This document shows positions 43,801 through 50,932 of a stretch of DNA of 64,000 bases, piece by piece (within the stretch, counting starts at the first letter, position 1; each line of letters opens with the position of its first letter). Both the position numbers and the translations under genes were made by a program. The notes beneath the pieces are model-generated. The model did not search any database. It was given only the letters and a program-made list of their open reading frames with translations, and was not told the origin of the DNA. Source of the stretch: Terrimicrobium sacchariphilum (GTDB taxonomy: Bacteria; Verrucomicrobiota; Verrucomicrobiia; Chthoniobacterales; Terrimicrobiaceae); NCBI RefSeq assembly GCF_001613545.1, contig NZ_BDCO01000002.1:2790001-2854000 (forward strand), given 5' to 3'.

Positions 43801-46593
43801 GCGTCGGCCACCTCCGGCAGTGCCATTTACATGGTGCGCGCCGTCCGACTCGAAACCACCGGCGGCGGGACCTTTTACAATGCCAGCCTCGGCATTACCC
43901 AGGTCGTCAATCTCGATGTCGCACCGTCACCAGTCGCGATCACCACCTCCGCGATTTCCCCGCTCAGTTGGAACACTCCCGTCTCCCTCACGCTCTCCGC
44001 GACCTCCGGCGTGCCGCAATACACCTGGACTCTCGACTCCGGCACCCTGCCCGCCGGGCTCGCACTTTCCCCGACGGGCGTGATTTCCGGCACTCCCGCC
44101 ATGCCGGGCGTCTACGCCTTCGCCGTCCGTGTGACCGACCAGATCAACCAGACCGCCGCCCGCACCTACTCCGTCACGGTCACGTCCAACAGCGCCAATG
44201 TCCTCTACCCCGAGGCGACCACGTACACGGACAAGGCCCGGCCCACCACGTCCTTTGGCACCGACGAGGCCAGCTATATCTCCGGCGTCGCCGCCAACCA
44301 GTACGAGACCTTCCAGCGCTACGATCTTTCGGGCCTCGCGCGGAACAACAGCTTTGTCCGCGCCACCCTGTACCTCTACGTGACGAGCGGCACGACGTCC
44401 GGCACCGTCGCCAACGTCCAGGCCAATCTGATCGCCGACGCGCAGGATGGGTGGATCGATCGCGGCATCTCGCAGCCCTTCACCGGGGCGGCCAGCAACG
44501 GCTCCGGCAAGTCTCGTATTACCTGCCCCAACCATGGCTTTGCCAACGGCATCCAGGTTTCCCTCGCGGGCCTGACCGGCACGGGCGCGCCCTCCTCGGG
44601 ACCCTATGTGATCACGGTGGTGGATGCGGACCATTTCGATCTGCTCACGGTTCCCTTCGGATCGTGGACCTATGATCCCGCCCTCGCCTACGTCTCGACG
44701 GCGAGCATGACGTACAACACACGCCCCACCTCCTACAACACCACCGTGCCCACGATCGCCGGCGCGGGGGTGAACACACCCGGCACGCTCCTGAGGTTCG
44801 ACGTCACTCCGTACGTTCGCGAGACGCTCGCCAATGATCCGCTCAAGAAGCTCAGCCTGCGCTTCTTTACCGCCACCCCGCAAACCGTCGCCGTCGGCTC
44901 GGCCAATGCGTACGGCGACGCGCGGCCTTACATCGTCCTGGAAACCACCGACGGCCCCGACATCGCGGTCAACCGGCCCACGGCCAGCCCGGCGTACATT
45001 TCCCTCGGCGCGGGCCTGCTGCTCGACACGACCGTGACGCCGCTGGCGGGACGCAGCGGCGCTCTCTCCCTCGCCTGGACGAAACTCTCGGGCCCGGGCA
45101 CGGTCACCTTCTCGCGCCCGACCTCGGCAGCGACGGCAGCCTCGTTCTCCGCCATCGGCGAATATGTCGTCCGCCTGACCGCGAGTGACGGCGTGGCCTC
45201 GGCCTACCGCGACTTCACGGTCCGCGTCATCGACCGGCCCGTCACCGGTCCCGTCGACAGCAGCCTGCTTCTTTACCTGCCCTTTGATGAGGGAACCGGC
45301 ACCACGGCGGCGGACATCATGACACCCGGCGGCAAGGCCACCTTCACCGGAGGAGCCCTTTGGTCCAGCTCCGGACGCATCGGCAACGCGGCGGCCTTCG
45401 CCGGGACGGGGCAATACGCGGTCGTTCCCGACTCCGCGACGAAGCCGCTCGACGGCATGCAGCAGCTCACGGTGTCGCTTTGGATCAACCAAAAGGTTTC
45501 GGAGACCGACAGCGCCACCTACCGCACCGTCGTCTCCAAGAGCAACGGCCAATACAGCCCGATCGTCTACGAGATCAAGCTGCGCGGCGGAGCGGGCGGG
45601 AAGAACACCGTCTACGTGAGCGTGAACGGCTCGCGGCCCACCTTTTACGGCGCGACCCAGATCGGAACGAATGAGTGGAACCACCTCGTGCTCGTCTTTG
45701 ACGGCACCCAGGCGTCGGACAACGTCAGGTACTACCTGAACGGCAACCCGGAGCGGTTTTTCACCATCTCCGGCGCCACCAGCGTAGCCCGCAACGCCGC
45801 CTGCAACCTCTACGTCGGAGCCCATGACAGCGGGGATACGAAGACCTTCAATGGCATCATCGACGAGGTGCGGGTCTACAACCGCGCTCTCTCGGGCGAT
45901 GAAATCCGCGATCTGGCCCAGGCCGTTCCGAGCCGCATCGGCCCCGCCGTCAGCGTGAGCGGACCCATCTCCGGCACCACCGGCAGCGCCCTGCCCGTGA
46001 CGGGCACAGCCAGCAGCACCGCCGGGCCGGTCACGCTGCAATGGAGCGCCCCGCAGGCCTCCGCAGCCGCCACCTTTGCCAACCCGGCGGCAGCCTCGAC
46101 GACAGTGAGTTTCAACCAGCCCGGGACCTACACCGTGCGACTTACCGCCGACGATGGCAGCATCTCGACCTGGGCTGAAACCAGCGCATCCATCACCCCC
46201 GCGCCCGGCATGTCCTCGTGGCTGCAGCAGCACTTTGGCACCACCGATGCCACCGGCTCACGCGCCCCGACGGCCAACCCGGCAGGCGATGGCCTGGCAA
46301 ACCTGATGAAATACGCCCTGGGTCTCGATCCTAATACCGCCTACTCCGCAGCCGACGCGGGACTCGCTCTCGGCCAGACGACCGTCTCGGGCCAGGAGTA
46401 TCTCACCTACACCTTCACCGGCACCGCCGCCGATGTGACCTACATCGTCGAGGCGGCAAACGGTCTCGGCGAGCCGTGGACCACCATCTACTCACACAGC
46501 GGCTCGGCCCCGGGCACCGTGACCGTGAATGACACCCAGCCGATCCAGGCCGCGACCAAGCGCTTCCTGCGCCTCCGCGTCGTCAAGCCCTGA
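40867..46593 (+). CDS. Very large modular secreted protein with C25-peptidase-like core
   Basis: 1,908 residues with a signal peptide (1-24). A C25 (gingipain)-like core starts near 137 (RMAVLVASDVPAALPTEFAQ), is interrupted by five GGTGYTNG-type repeats (about 187-590), and resumes at CHLLIRSAIQAVN with GTDAFYADMDGV and VELGFGRIDLS. The usual GHG and catalytic Cys are not evident, so it may not be a protease. Then come an FN3-like segment (about 922-1015), a He_PIG-type Ig domain (about 1020-1108), a DNRLRE-like domain (about 1110-1355), an Ig/PKD domain, LamG (about 1460-1685, LLLYLPFDEGTGTT), another PKD, and a Verrucomicrobia-type C-terminal domain (MSSWLQQHFGTTDATGS ... DGLANLMKYALGLDP) that may direct secretion. 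Surface-bound or extracellular. Confidence 0.8.
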   Translation: MKAPCIFLRAILLVLLATSDPLWSYTQAHLQTAQDGTIETIPLEATVQETPPQIRIKTYAPGTFTIYRKSPSAQDWGTPVASGVSLSAESVWTDASVTVGTLYEYRFVNTAATSLSYILPTGYILCGIKVDGTQSRGRMAVLVASDVPAALPTEFAQYRADLAADGWTVHEIGVPRAANYTGLGNGTILTLKVNSGGTGYTNGAYVRLTNGSGRIARGKITTSSGAITAISIPNGGGGAGFSVNETLTVSGGSNTGTGATLIGHVNLSQQVLKYPADSAGGTGYTSGESVTLTGVTSGRTAQASIYTLSSDAIYWLIISSSQTGFLQGERLIMSGNTTGSGVGVILVDTVDEQGKLTKAGLYPAGLGYINGEAVTITGKSSGKKAQGSLLTNAEGVILSIDIISSEAGFLAGESLAISGTTAGSGMGAFTAAVGGPLASVEVVTGGSGYSDGNVVTFDTGTTRAQGVLHTTNGVITSVTVTAGGTGFSDGGYVYPLGLMSTSGGATATVLTVDNSGTGRKVNVTSGGSGYRDNDRVTISGAGGTITGSIIAPAGTITGISAVLPGTFAAGETLTITPSSGGSGATASADATLTSCHLLIRSAIQAVNTAYPGELKNLAIIGKVPVCRSGLNDGAGADGHGNVAPYGTDAFYADMDGVIGTDWTDINDNPTYSATANVPGDGQFDQEKISQVGGGGRVELGFGRIDLSLGIQTETEALRTYFNKLHRYKTAAADFRPGRRVADRWMYPNEREAELQSMPGVVGMANVEFTTNAMLPVVKSGQDADQLYTTQNGPYLFYFKGSNSPASGVGGRAVFWTGMQSHWGYWYESSLLTSGSNLMQKALAEDSYTLSYTWNIWGLRYIYHRLGMGLDAGDMMRQSINNRGWTLGGTYTYKFYNQNNGDYHGSLYMNHMGDPALRLFMFEPPSALSVVKTGGVPVLTWTASPDAGVIGYHIYRASHAGAPFTRLTSVPVPGTTYTDASATSGSAIYMVRAVRLETTGGGTFYNASLGITQVVNLDVAPSPVAITTSAISPLSWNTPVSLTLSATSGVPQYTWTLDSGTLPAGLALSPTGVISGTPAMPGVYAFAVRVTDQINQTAARTYSVTVTSNSANVLYPEATTYTDKARPTTSFGTDEASYISGVAANQYETFQRYDLSGLARNNSFVRATLYLYVTSGTTSGTVANVQANLIADAQDGWIDRGISQPFTGAASNGSGKSRITCPNHGFANGIQVSLAGLTGTGAPSSGPYVITVVDADHFDLLTVPFGSWTYDPALAYVSTASMTYNTRPTSYNTTVPTIAGAGVNTPGTLLRFDVTPYVRETLANDPLKKLSLRFFTATPQTVAVGSANAYGDARPYIVLETTDGPDIAVNRPTASPAYISLGAGLLLDTTVTPLAGRSGALSLAWTKLSGPGTVTFSRPTSAATAASFSAIGEYVVRLTASDGVASAYRDFTVRVIDRPVTGPVDSSLLLYLPFDEGTGTTAADIMTPGGKATFTGGALWSSSGRIGNAAAFAGTGQYAVVPDSATKPLDGMQQLTVSLWINQKVSETDSATYRTVVSKSNGQYSPIVYEIKLRGGAGGKNTVYVSVNGSRPTFYGATQIGTNEWNHLVLVFDGTQASDNVRYYLNGNPERFFTISGATSVARNAACNLYVGAHDSGDTKTFNGIIDEVRVYNRALSGDEIRDLAQAVPSRIGPAVSVSGPISGTTGSALPVTGTASSTAGPVTLQWSAPQASAAATFANPAAASTTVSFNQPGTYTVRLTADDGSISTWAETSASITPAPGMSSWLQQHFGTTDATGSRAPTANPAGDGLANLMKYALGLDPNTAYSAADAGLALGQTTVSGQEYLTYTFTGTAADVTYIVEAANGLGEPWTTIYSHSGSAPGTVTVNDTQPIQAATKRFLRLRVVKP
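41427..42648 (+). repeat. Five GG(T/S)GY-type repeats within the C25-like core
   Basis: About 75-85 codons each, with the pattern VxxGGTGYxxGxxVxLTG, a glycosylation-prone Ser/Thr stretch, then IxSxxxGFxxGExLxxSG and NTxGxGxxx. They sit inside the C25-like fold between its first strand pair and the CHLLIRSAI helix, so they form one large inserted beta domain. Confidence 0.75.
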
Positions 46594-46781
46594 GGAAGCC
46601 CTGGCCGCAGACCATGAAAACCCGGCTCTAGCCCCTTGCAACATTGCCCCCGATGCCAACACGTTCCATCCCACATTCCAGGGAGCGCCAAGGTTCCAAA
46701 TTCATTAGCGCAGACCGCGTCTGCCTAACGAAATTGCCTTGCGCATCGGAGTTTCAGCGATATATCAATGGTTTGATCCCC

Positions 46782-47846
46782 ATGAGCAACCCTTCACTCT
46801 GCGCAGCGATTGGTCTCGCCCTCGTCGCCCCGCTAGCCGATTTGCCCGCTCAATCGGTCGCGGTCGCTCCGTCCGGAGTGGTCAGCACCACCATTACGGC
46901 TGGGACGGGAGCGGTCAAAAAGATGTCTCTCATTTCCCTGCCTTTGCTTGAGACGGCTACATTAAGCGGAAAATCGGTCGGGAGATTCTCCAGCGTGACA
47001 TCAACGACCTTCACGGACACCTCGTCCGGATGGACCCCCGGAGAGCTCTCCACCGCTGCCACCCCCAAGCTCCTCCTCATTACCAGCGGCGCGGCGGAAG
47101 GGTACATGTTCCTCATTTCCACCGCGACCCAAAACACAGCCACCACCGCAACCATTTCCGCCTCCGATTCAGCTGTCGCAGATCTCACTACCCTCGGGAT
47201 CGCCACGGGCGCAAATGGAGATACCTACAGGATTCTGAATTGCGATACCCTTGCATCACTTTTCGGAACGCCAGAGTCCACAGGAGTTTTGGGGGGAGCA
47301 ACTGCCGCCACCGCCGACACCCTCGTCCTTGTGGTGAACGGGGCTTCAAACACTTATTTTTACAAGACTGATGTAACTCCCAACCGATGGACAAAATCGG
47401 CCTTGGGAAATCCTGACGCATCCTCAACTCCGGTATTACCCTATTATGGGATTCAATACAGTCGGCTGGGAACATCTCCCATCACTTTGACAGTTACGGG
47501 AGATGTTCCGGCTAATCTCCGAAAGACCTTTGTAAAAAACTCGGGAACCACCTTCCTTGCACAATTCTGGCCAGTTGATACGTCGCTCGCTTCCACGGCG
47601 ATTTCCTCTCTGCCGGGATGGGCATCCGGGGCAACGGCAAACGTCTCGGACACCATATTGATCATGTCGAATGGGATAAGTTCCACCTTCTGGTTCGACG
47701 GAACAGACTGGCGCAAATCGGCCTTGGGAACTCCAATTAGCAACTCGGTTGTAATTCCCGCCGGGTCGACAGTTTCGCTAGTGAAGAAGGGAACTGCCTC
47801 GGGCTTCTCCCTTTTAAGCCAAAATATTCCGTACACGCTCCAATAA
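46782..47846 (+). CDS. Secreted protein resembling the TIGR02597 family
   Basis: A 354-residue protein with signal peptide MSNPSLCAAIGLALVAPLADLPAQS. Two similar halves contain a TFWFDGTDWRKSALGTPISN or TYFYKTDVTPNRWTKSALGN element, each followed by an I(P/x)x(G/x)-type strand. The layout resembles TIGR02597, a family known mainly from Verrucomicrobia and often found beside PEP-CTERM genes, as here. GC content is clearly lower than in the gene before it, suggesting separate ancestry. I use ATG 46782; upstream codons do not form a signal peptide. Function unknown. Confidence 0.65.
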   Translation: MSNPSLCAAIGLALVAPLADLPAQSVAVAPSGVVSTTITAGTGAVKKMSLISLPLLETATLSGKSVGRFSSVTSTTFTDTSSGWTPGELSTAATPKLLLITSGAAEGYMFLISTATQNTATTATISASDSAVADLTTLGIATGANGDTYRILNCDTLASLFGTPESTGVLGGATAATADTLVLVVNGASNTYFYKTDVTPNRWTKSALGNPDASSTPVLPYYGIQYSRLGTSPITLTVTGDVPANLRKTFVKNSGTTFLAQFWPVDTSLASTAISSLPGWASGATANVSDTILIMSNGISSTFWFDGTDWRKSALGTPISNSVVIPAGSTVSLVKKGTASGFSLLSQNIPYTLQ

Positions 47847-47873
47847 CCGCAGCATAAATCAAAGTTTCTTAAA

Positions 47874-48434
47874 ATGAAGTCCGCCAAGATTGCCCTCGCC
47901 TTCCTTCTTGCTTTCGCTTGCGTGAGTTCCGCCCAGGTTTTGGTATCCCTTGGCTCGAGTGGATTTACCGTCGACCCACAGTCGTTAACACCTTATTCCC
48001 AAACTGCAACGACGCTCACATTTAATACCCCGGTCACGACCGGAGATAATATATACGGGGTATGGAACACGACCTATAATTGGTCGTCTTACATAACGTT
48101 TGGATTACAGTTTAGTGTCTCTGGCACCAATCCCAATCTACCAGCTTCCGTATATTTCTACGATACGAACTACAACGTCATCAATACTTACAGCTTAACA
48201 ACGAACGGCGTAGGATCCACTCAAACAGTGGTCCCCTTGACTCTGTTTGCTGCTGGCACGGGAAATCTGAGTGCTGTTGCCGGGTTCCAGCTTAATTGGG
48301 ACGGCGGCGGCACAGTTAACGCCACCTTCACGAACGTCGTCGCCGTTCCGGAACCTTCGACCTGGGCTTTGCTCGCTGGCGGGCTGATGACCATTGTCGT
48401 ACTCCGTCTGCACCACACCCGGGGCACCGCCTGA
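47874..48434 (+). CDS. PEP-CTERM exported protein
   Basis: A 186-residue protein with signal peptide MKSAKIALAFLLAFACVSSAQ, a beta-rich body rich in Thr, Ser and Asn, and a PEP-CTERM tail: VPEPSTWALLAGGLMTIVV with a basic end. It lies 27 bases after the TIGR02597-like gene and shares its low GC content, so the pair is probably one operon and one acquisition. Two hairpins follow at 48487-48543. Confidence 0.8.
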   Translation: MKSAKIALAFLLAFACVSSAQVLVSLGSSGFTVDPQSLTPYSQTATTLTFNTPVTTGDNIYGVWNTTYNWSSYITFGLQFSVSGTNPNLPASVYFYDTNYNVINTYSLTTNGVGSTQTVVPLTLFAAGTGNLSAVAGFQLNWDGGGTVNATFTNVVAVPEPSTWALLAGGLMTIVVLRLHHTRGTA

Positions 48435-48486
48435 TCCACGATCAGCGGCTCCTGATTTCGCTAGCCTCTTGAAGCGAGACGCTTTC

Positions 48487-48543
48487 TCCGTGGGGGAGGA
48501 AAGCCACGGAGCCCGGGCTTGTCCTTTTGGGGAAAGCCCGGGC
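48487..48543. terminator. Two tandem hairpins between convergent operons
   Basis: TCCGTGG (48487-48493) pairs with CCACGGA (48504-48510); directly after, GCCCGGGCTT (48511-48520) pairs with AAGCCCGGGC (48534-48543) over a loop containing TCCTTTT. They sit between the PEP-CTERM gene (stop 48434) and the oprB gene (stop 48585, other strand). Confidence 0.7.
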
Positions 48544-48584
48544 CCGGGTGCTCGCTACGAGCGTTTGGGGGGAAATCGTTTTGC

Positions 48585-49985
48585 CTAAAACTTCACGCCG
48601 AATTGCGCGCCGAGGACGAGGCCGTTGGGGATGTCGCCGGTGCCGCCGGGCTGGATGACCCACTGCACGTCGGGCTGGATGTAGGCCCACTTGTTGAGCT
48701 GCACGCGGTAGCCTGCCTCAAAGACGAGTTCATAGCTCGGCGACCCGCCGCCCTGCGCGGAGACGCTGTTGGCGTAGTCATTACTAAACTGCCCGTAGAT
48801 CACGCCGAGGATGGTGCGGTCGTTGTCGCGGCCCGGGATGAGCCCCTGGTAGATCGCGCCGCCGTTGACCTGGAAGGGCACGATCGCGACATTCTGCTGC
48901 GGCGACAGCGTGAACGTGGTGAAGAGCGTCAGCCCCTGGTCGCTGTCGAGATTCTCGCGATACACCATCTGGTCGCCGTGCAGGTAAAACCCATAGCTGG
49001 CGGGCGTGGTCGAGGCCTGGCCAAACTGCGGGTAATCCCACGACGACCAATAGCCGCCGAAGAAATAGTGGCCCGGCAGCCCCTTTGCCGTCGTGCTGAT
49101 CGCCGGGGCGACCGCCTTTTTATCCGCCACCACGGCCTTGCCATCGGAGACCGGCGCGGGAGCCTCGCGCTTGAAGAACTCCGGCGTCCAGCCCACCTGG
49201 CCGATGAGCATGAACCCGTCGCCGCTCTGGATGCTCATGTCGACGCCGTGATAGGCACGGTCGAACATGCGGCTGGAGACCTGGTAGATGCCGACCATGG
49301 CGTTGAACTCCGGCGTGGGATCAATGCGCAGCCGGGCGCCCCACGAGGCGAAGGGATAGGCCGAGAAGCGGGTATTGAAAAGCACCGCGCGGATGTTGCC
49401 GTCGATGCCGTTGTTCAGGTAGTAGCCATACAGCGGCGAGGTGGCAAAGTCGTCACTCGCGCCGAGGCGGCCCAGCTTGATCGAGAGCTTGTCGTCGAGG
49501 AGCTTTTGCTCGAGGAACAGCCCATACAAAAAGATAGCCTGCCCGCCGACGAGCTGCATCGGGTCGTACTGGCTGCCCAGCGCGCCCTGGATGCTGTTGC
49601 CGTCGCGATTCACCCCGGTGATGGTGAAGGTCGCGCCCTGCCAGCCGACGAGCTTTTCCAGGTCGGTCTTCAGGCCGAAGTAGAAGTCATCGGCATACGA
49701 GGCCGACTGGTTTCGCCCGCCGACGGGATTCCCCGCCACGATGGCATTGTAATAGGCGAAGAAATCCAAGCCGTGATCACTGAGCCTGGGCCGCAGGCCG
49801 AACCAGTCGCCGGTGGCGTAATCACCCTGCCACCAGGGGACGGAGGCAGGCTCCGGAGTGGCGCGGGGAAAGTCACGGTCCTCCGCCGGGAGGCCACGGG
49901 TGTTATTGGCGGTCTGGGTAAACGCGGTTATAGGTAATACAGACGAGAACAAAGCCGCATATACGGCAGGATTGCGAGGGAACAT
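48585..49985 (-). CDS. oprB: OprB-type carbohydrate-selective porin
   Basis: A 466-residue outer-membrane porin. A signal peptide (MFPRNPAVYAALFSSVLPIT) is followed by GDYATGDWFGLRPRLSDHGL, the hallmark N-terminal segment of OprB porins, and then many amphipathic strands of a 16-stranded barrel ending in an aromatic C-terminal strand (LVLGAQFGVKF). It lets sugars pass the outer membrane. It is the last gene of the fructose operon, 16 bases after fruK, so it probably serves fructose or a fructose-containing sugar. ATG 49985 starts the signal peptide. The leader holds a CTAACCTAA motif. Confidence 0.88.
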   Translation of the reverse strand: MFPRNPAVYAALFSSVLPITAFTQTANNTRGLPAEDRDFPRATPEPASVPWWQGDYATGDWFGLRPRLSDHGLDFFAYYNAIVAGNPVGGRNQSASYADDFYFGLKTDLEKLVGWQGATFTITGVNRDGNSIQGALGSQYDPMQLVGGQAIFLYGLFLEQKLLDDKLSIKLGRLGASDDFATSPLYGYYLNNGIDGNIRAVLFNTRFSAYPFASWGARLRIDPTPEFNAMVGIYQVSSRMFDRAYHGVDMSIQSGDGFMLIGQVGWTPEFFKREAPAPVSDGKAVVADKKAVAPAISTTAKGLPGHYFFGGYWSSWDYPQFGQASTTPASYGFYLHGDQMVYRENLDSDQGLTLFTTFTLSPQQNVAIVPFQVNGGAIYQGLIPGRDNDRTILGVIYGQFSNDYANSVSAQGGGSPSYELVFEAGYRVQLNKWAYIQPDVQWVIQPGGTGDIPNGLVLGAQFGVKF

Positions 49986-50001
49986 AGGGGGTGTTTTTAG
50001 G

Positions 50002-50928
50002 TTAGAGTTTGGTGATCTGGATGCAGGGGAAATAGCTGCGAGGCTCGGGACGCGGATTGACGTCGATCGCGGTGAGCGAAAAGGCGGTGGCGAGACGGGC
50101 GGCCTTTTCCAGGTCGAGACCGCGCAGGCTGGCGGTGATCCAACCGGCGACCATGGCGTCGCCCGCGCCCACGGTGGTGCGAATGAGCAGTTGCGGCGGC
50201 ACAGCCAGCAGCGCCTCCGAGGCGGTGACAAAGAGAGCACCCTCCGCGCCCATCGAGACGATGACGCACTCGATCCCGCCCTCCACGAGTTCCCGCGCGG
50301 TCCTCAAGACGGCGGCCTGGGACTTCAGGGCGCGGCCCGTGATGGCCTCGAGCTCATGGATGTTGGGCTTGATCACGCTCGGCTTCGCCGCCAGGGCAAA
50401 CTGCAGCGGGCGGTCGCTCGTATCGACTGCCACCCGTATACCGCGCCGGATCAGGTCGGCGGTGAGTTCCTCGTAAATGGAAATCGGGACGCCCGGCGGC
50501 AGACTGCCGGCCAACACCGCCCACCGGGCGTCAAGCTTCGCGATTCTTTCCCGCAGCTCGGCCACGTTGGCGGCGGTCGGCTCCGCGCCGGGAAAGTTGA
50601 TGTCCGTCGTGGTCTGGCTCGCGGGATCGGTGATCTTGATCCCCGTGCGCGTGGACCCGGCGATGCGCACGCACTCGTCCACCACGGCGTATTTGCGGAA
50701 GAGGCTCTCGAACGACCCCGCATTGTCCTCGCCCAGGAACCCGGAGACGGCCACGCGGAATCCCGCCCGGGCCACAGCCACGCCGACATTCACACCCTTC
50801 CCCGCCGCCCGGCTCTCCTCGGCGGCGACGCGATTGACTTTTCCCGCCGCGAAATGCGGGATGGAAAGCGAGTGGTCGATCGCCGGATTGAGGGCGATGG
50901 AGAGGCAGTCAAAAACGGCTTGATTCAT
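50002..50928 (-). CDS. fruK: 1-phosphofructokinase FruK
   Basis: A PfkB-family sugar kinase that converts fructose 1-phosphate to fructose 1,6-bisphosphate, the step after PTS uptake of fructose. LNPAIDHSL near the N-terminus and AAGKGVNVGVAVARAG are family signatures; the catalytic Asp is in TTVGAGDAMVAGW. Full length (308 residues). It starts 4 bases after the stop of the EIIA-HPr-EI gene. Confidence 0.9.
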   Translation of the reverse strand: MNQAVFDCLSIALNPAIDHSLSIPHFAAGKVNRVAAEESRAAGKGVNVGVAVARAGFRVAVSGFLGEDNAGSFESLFRKYAVVDECVRIAGSTRTGIKITDPASQTTTDINFPGAEPTAANVAELRERIAKLDARWAVLAGSLPPGVPISIYEELTADLIRRGIRVAVDTSDRPLQFALAAKPSVIKPNIHELEAITGRALKSQAAVLRTARELVEGGIECVIVSMGAEGALFVTASEALLAVPPQLLIRTTVGAGDAMVAGWITASLRGLDLEKAARLATAFSLTAIDVNPRPEPRSYFPCIQITKL

Positions 50929-50932
50929 GAGA

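Noticed and set aside
40867-46593. The modular protein as an active gingipain
   Set aside because: I could not find the GHG and Cys catalytic signature at the expected places, so I call it C25-like only.
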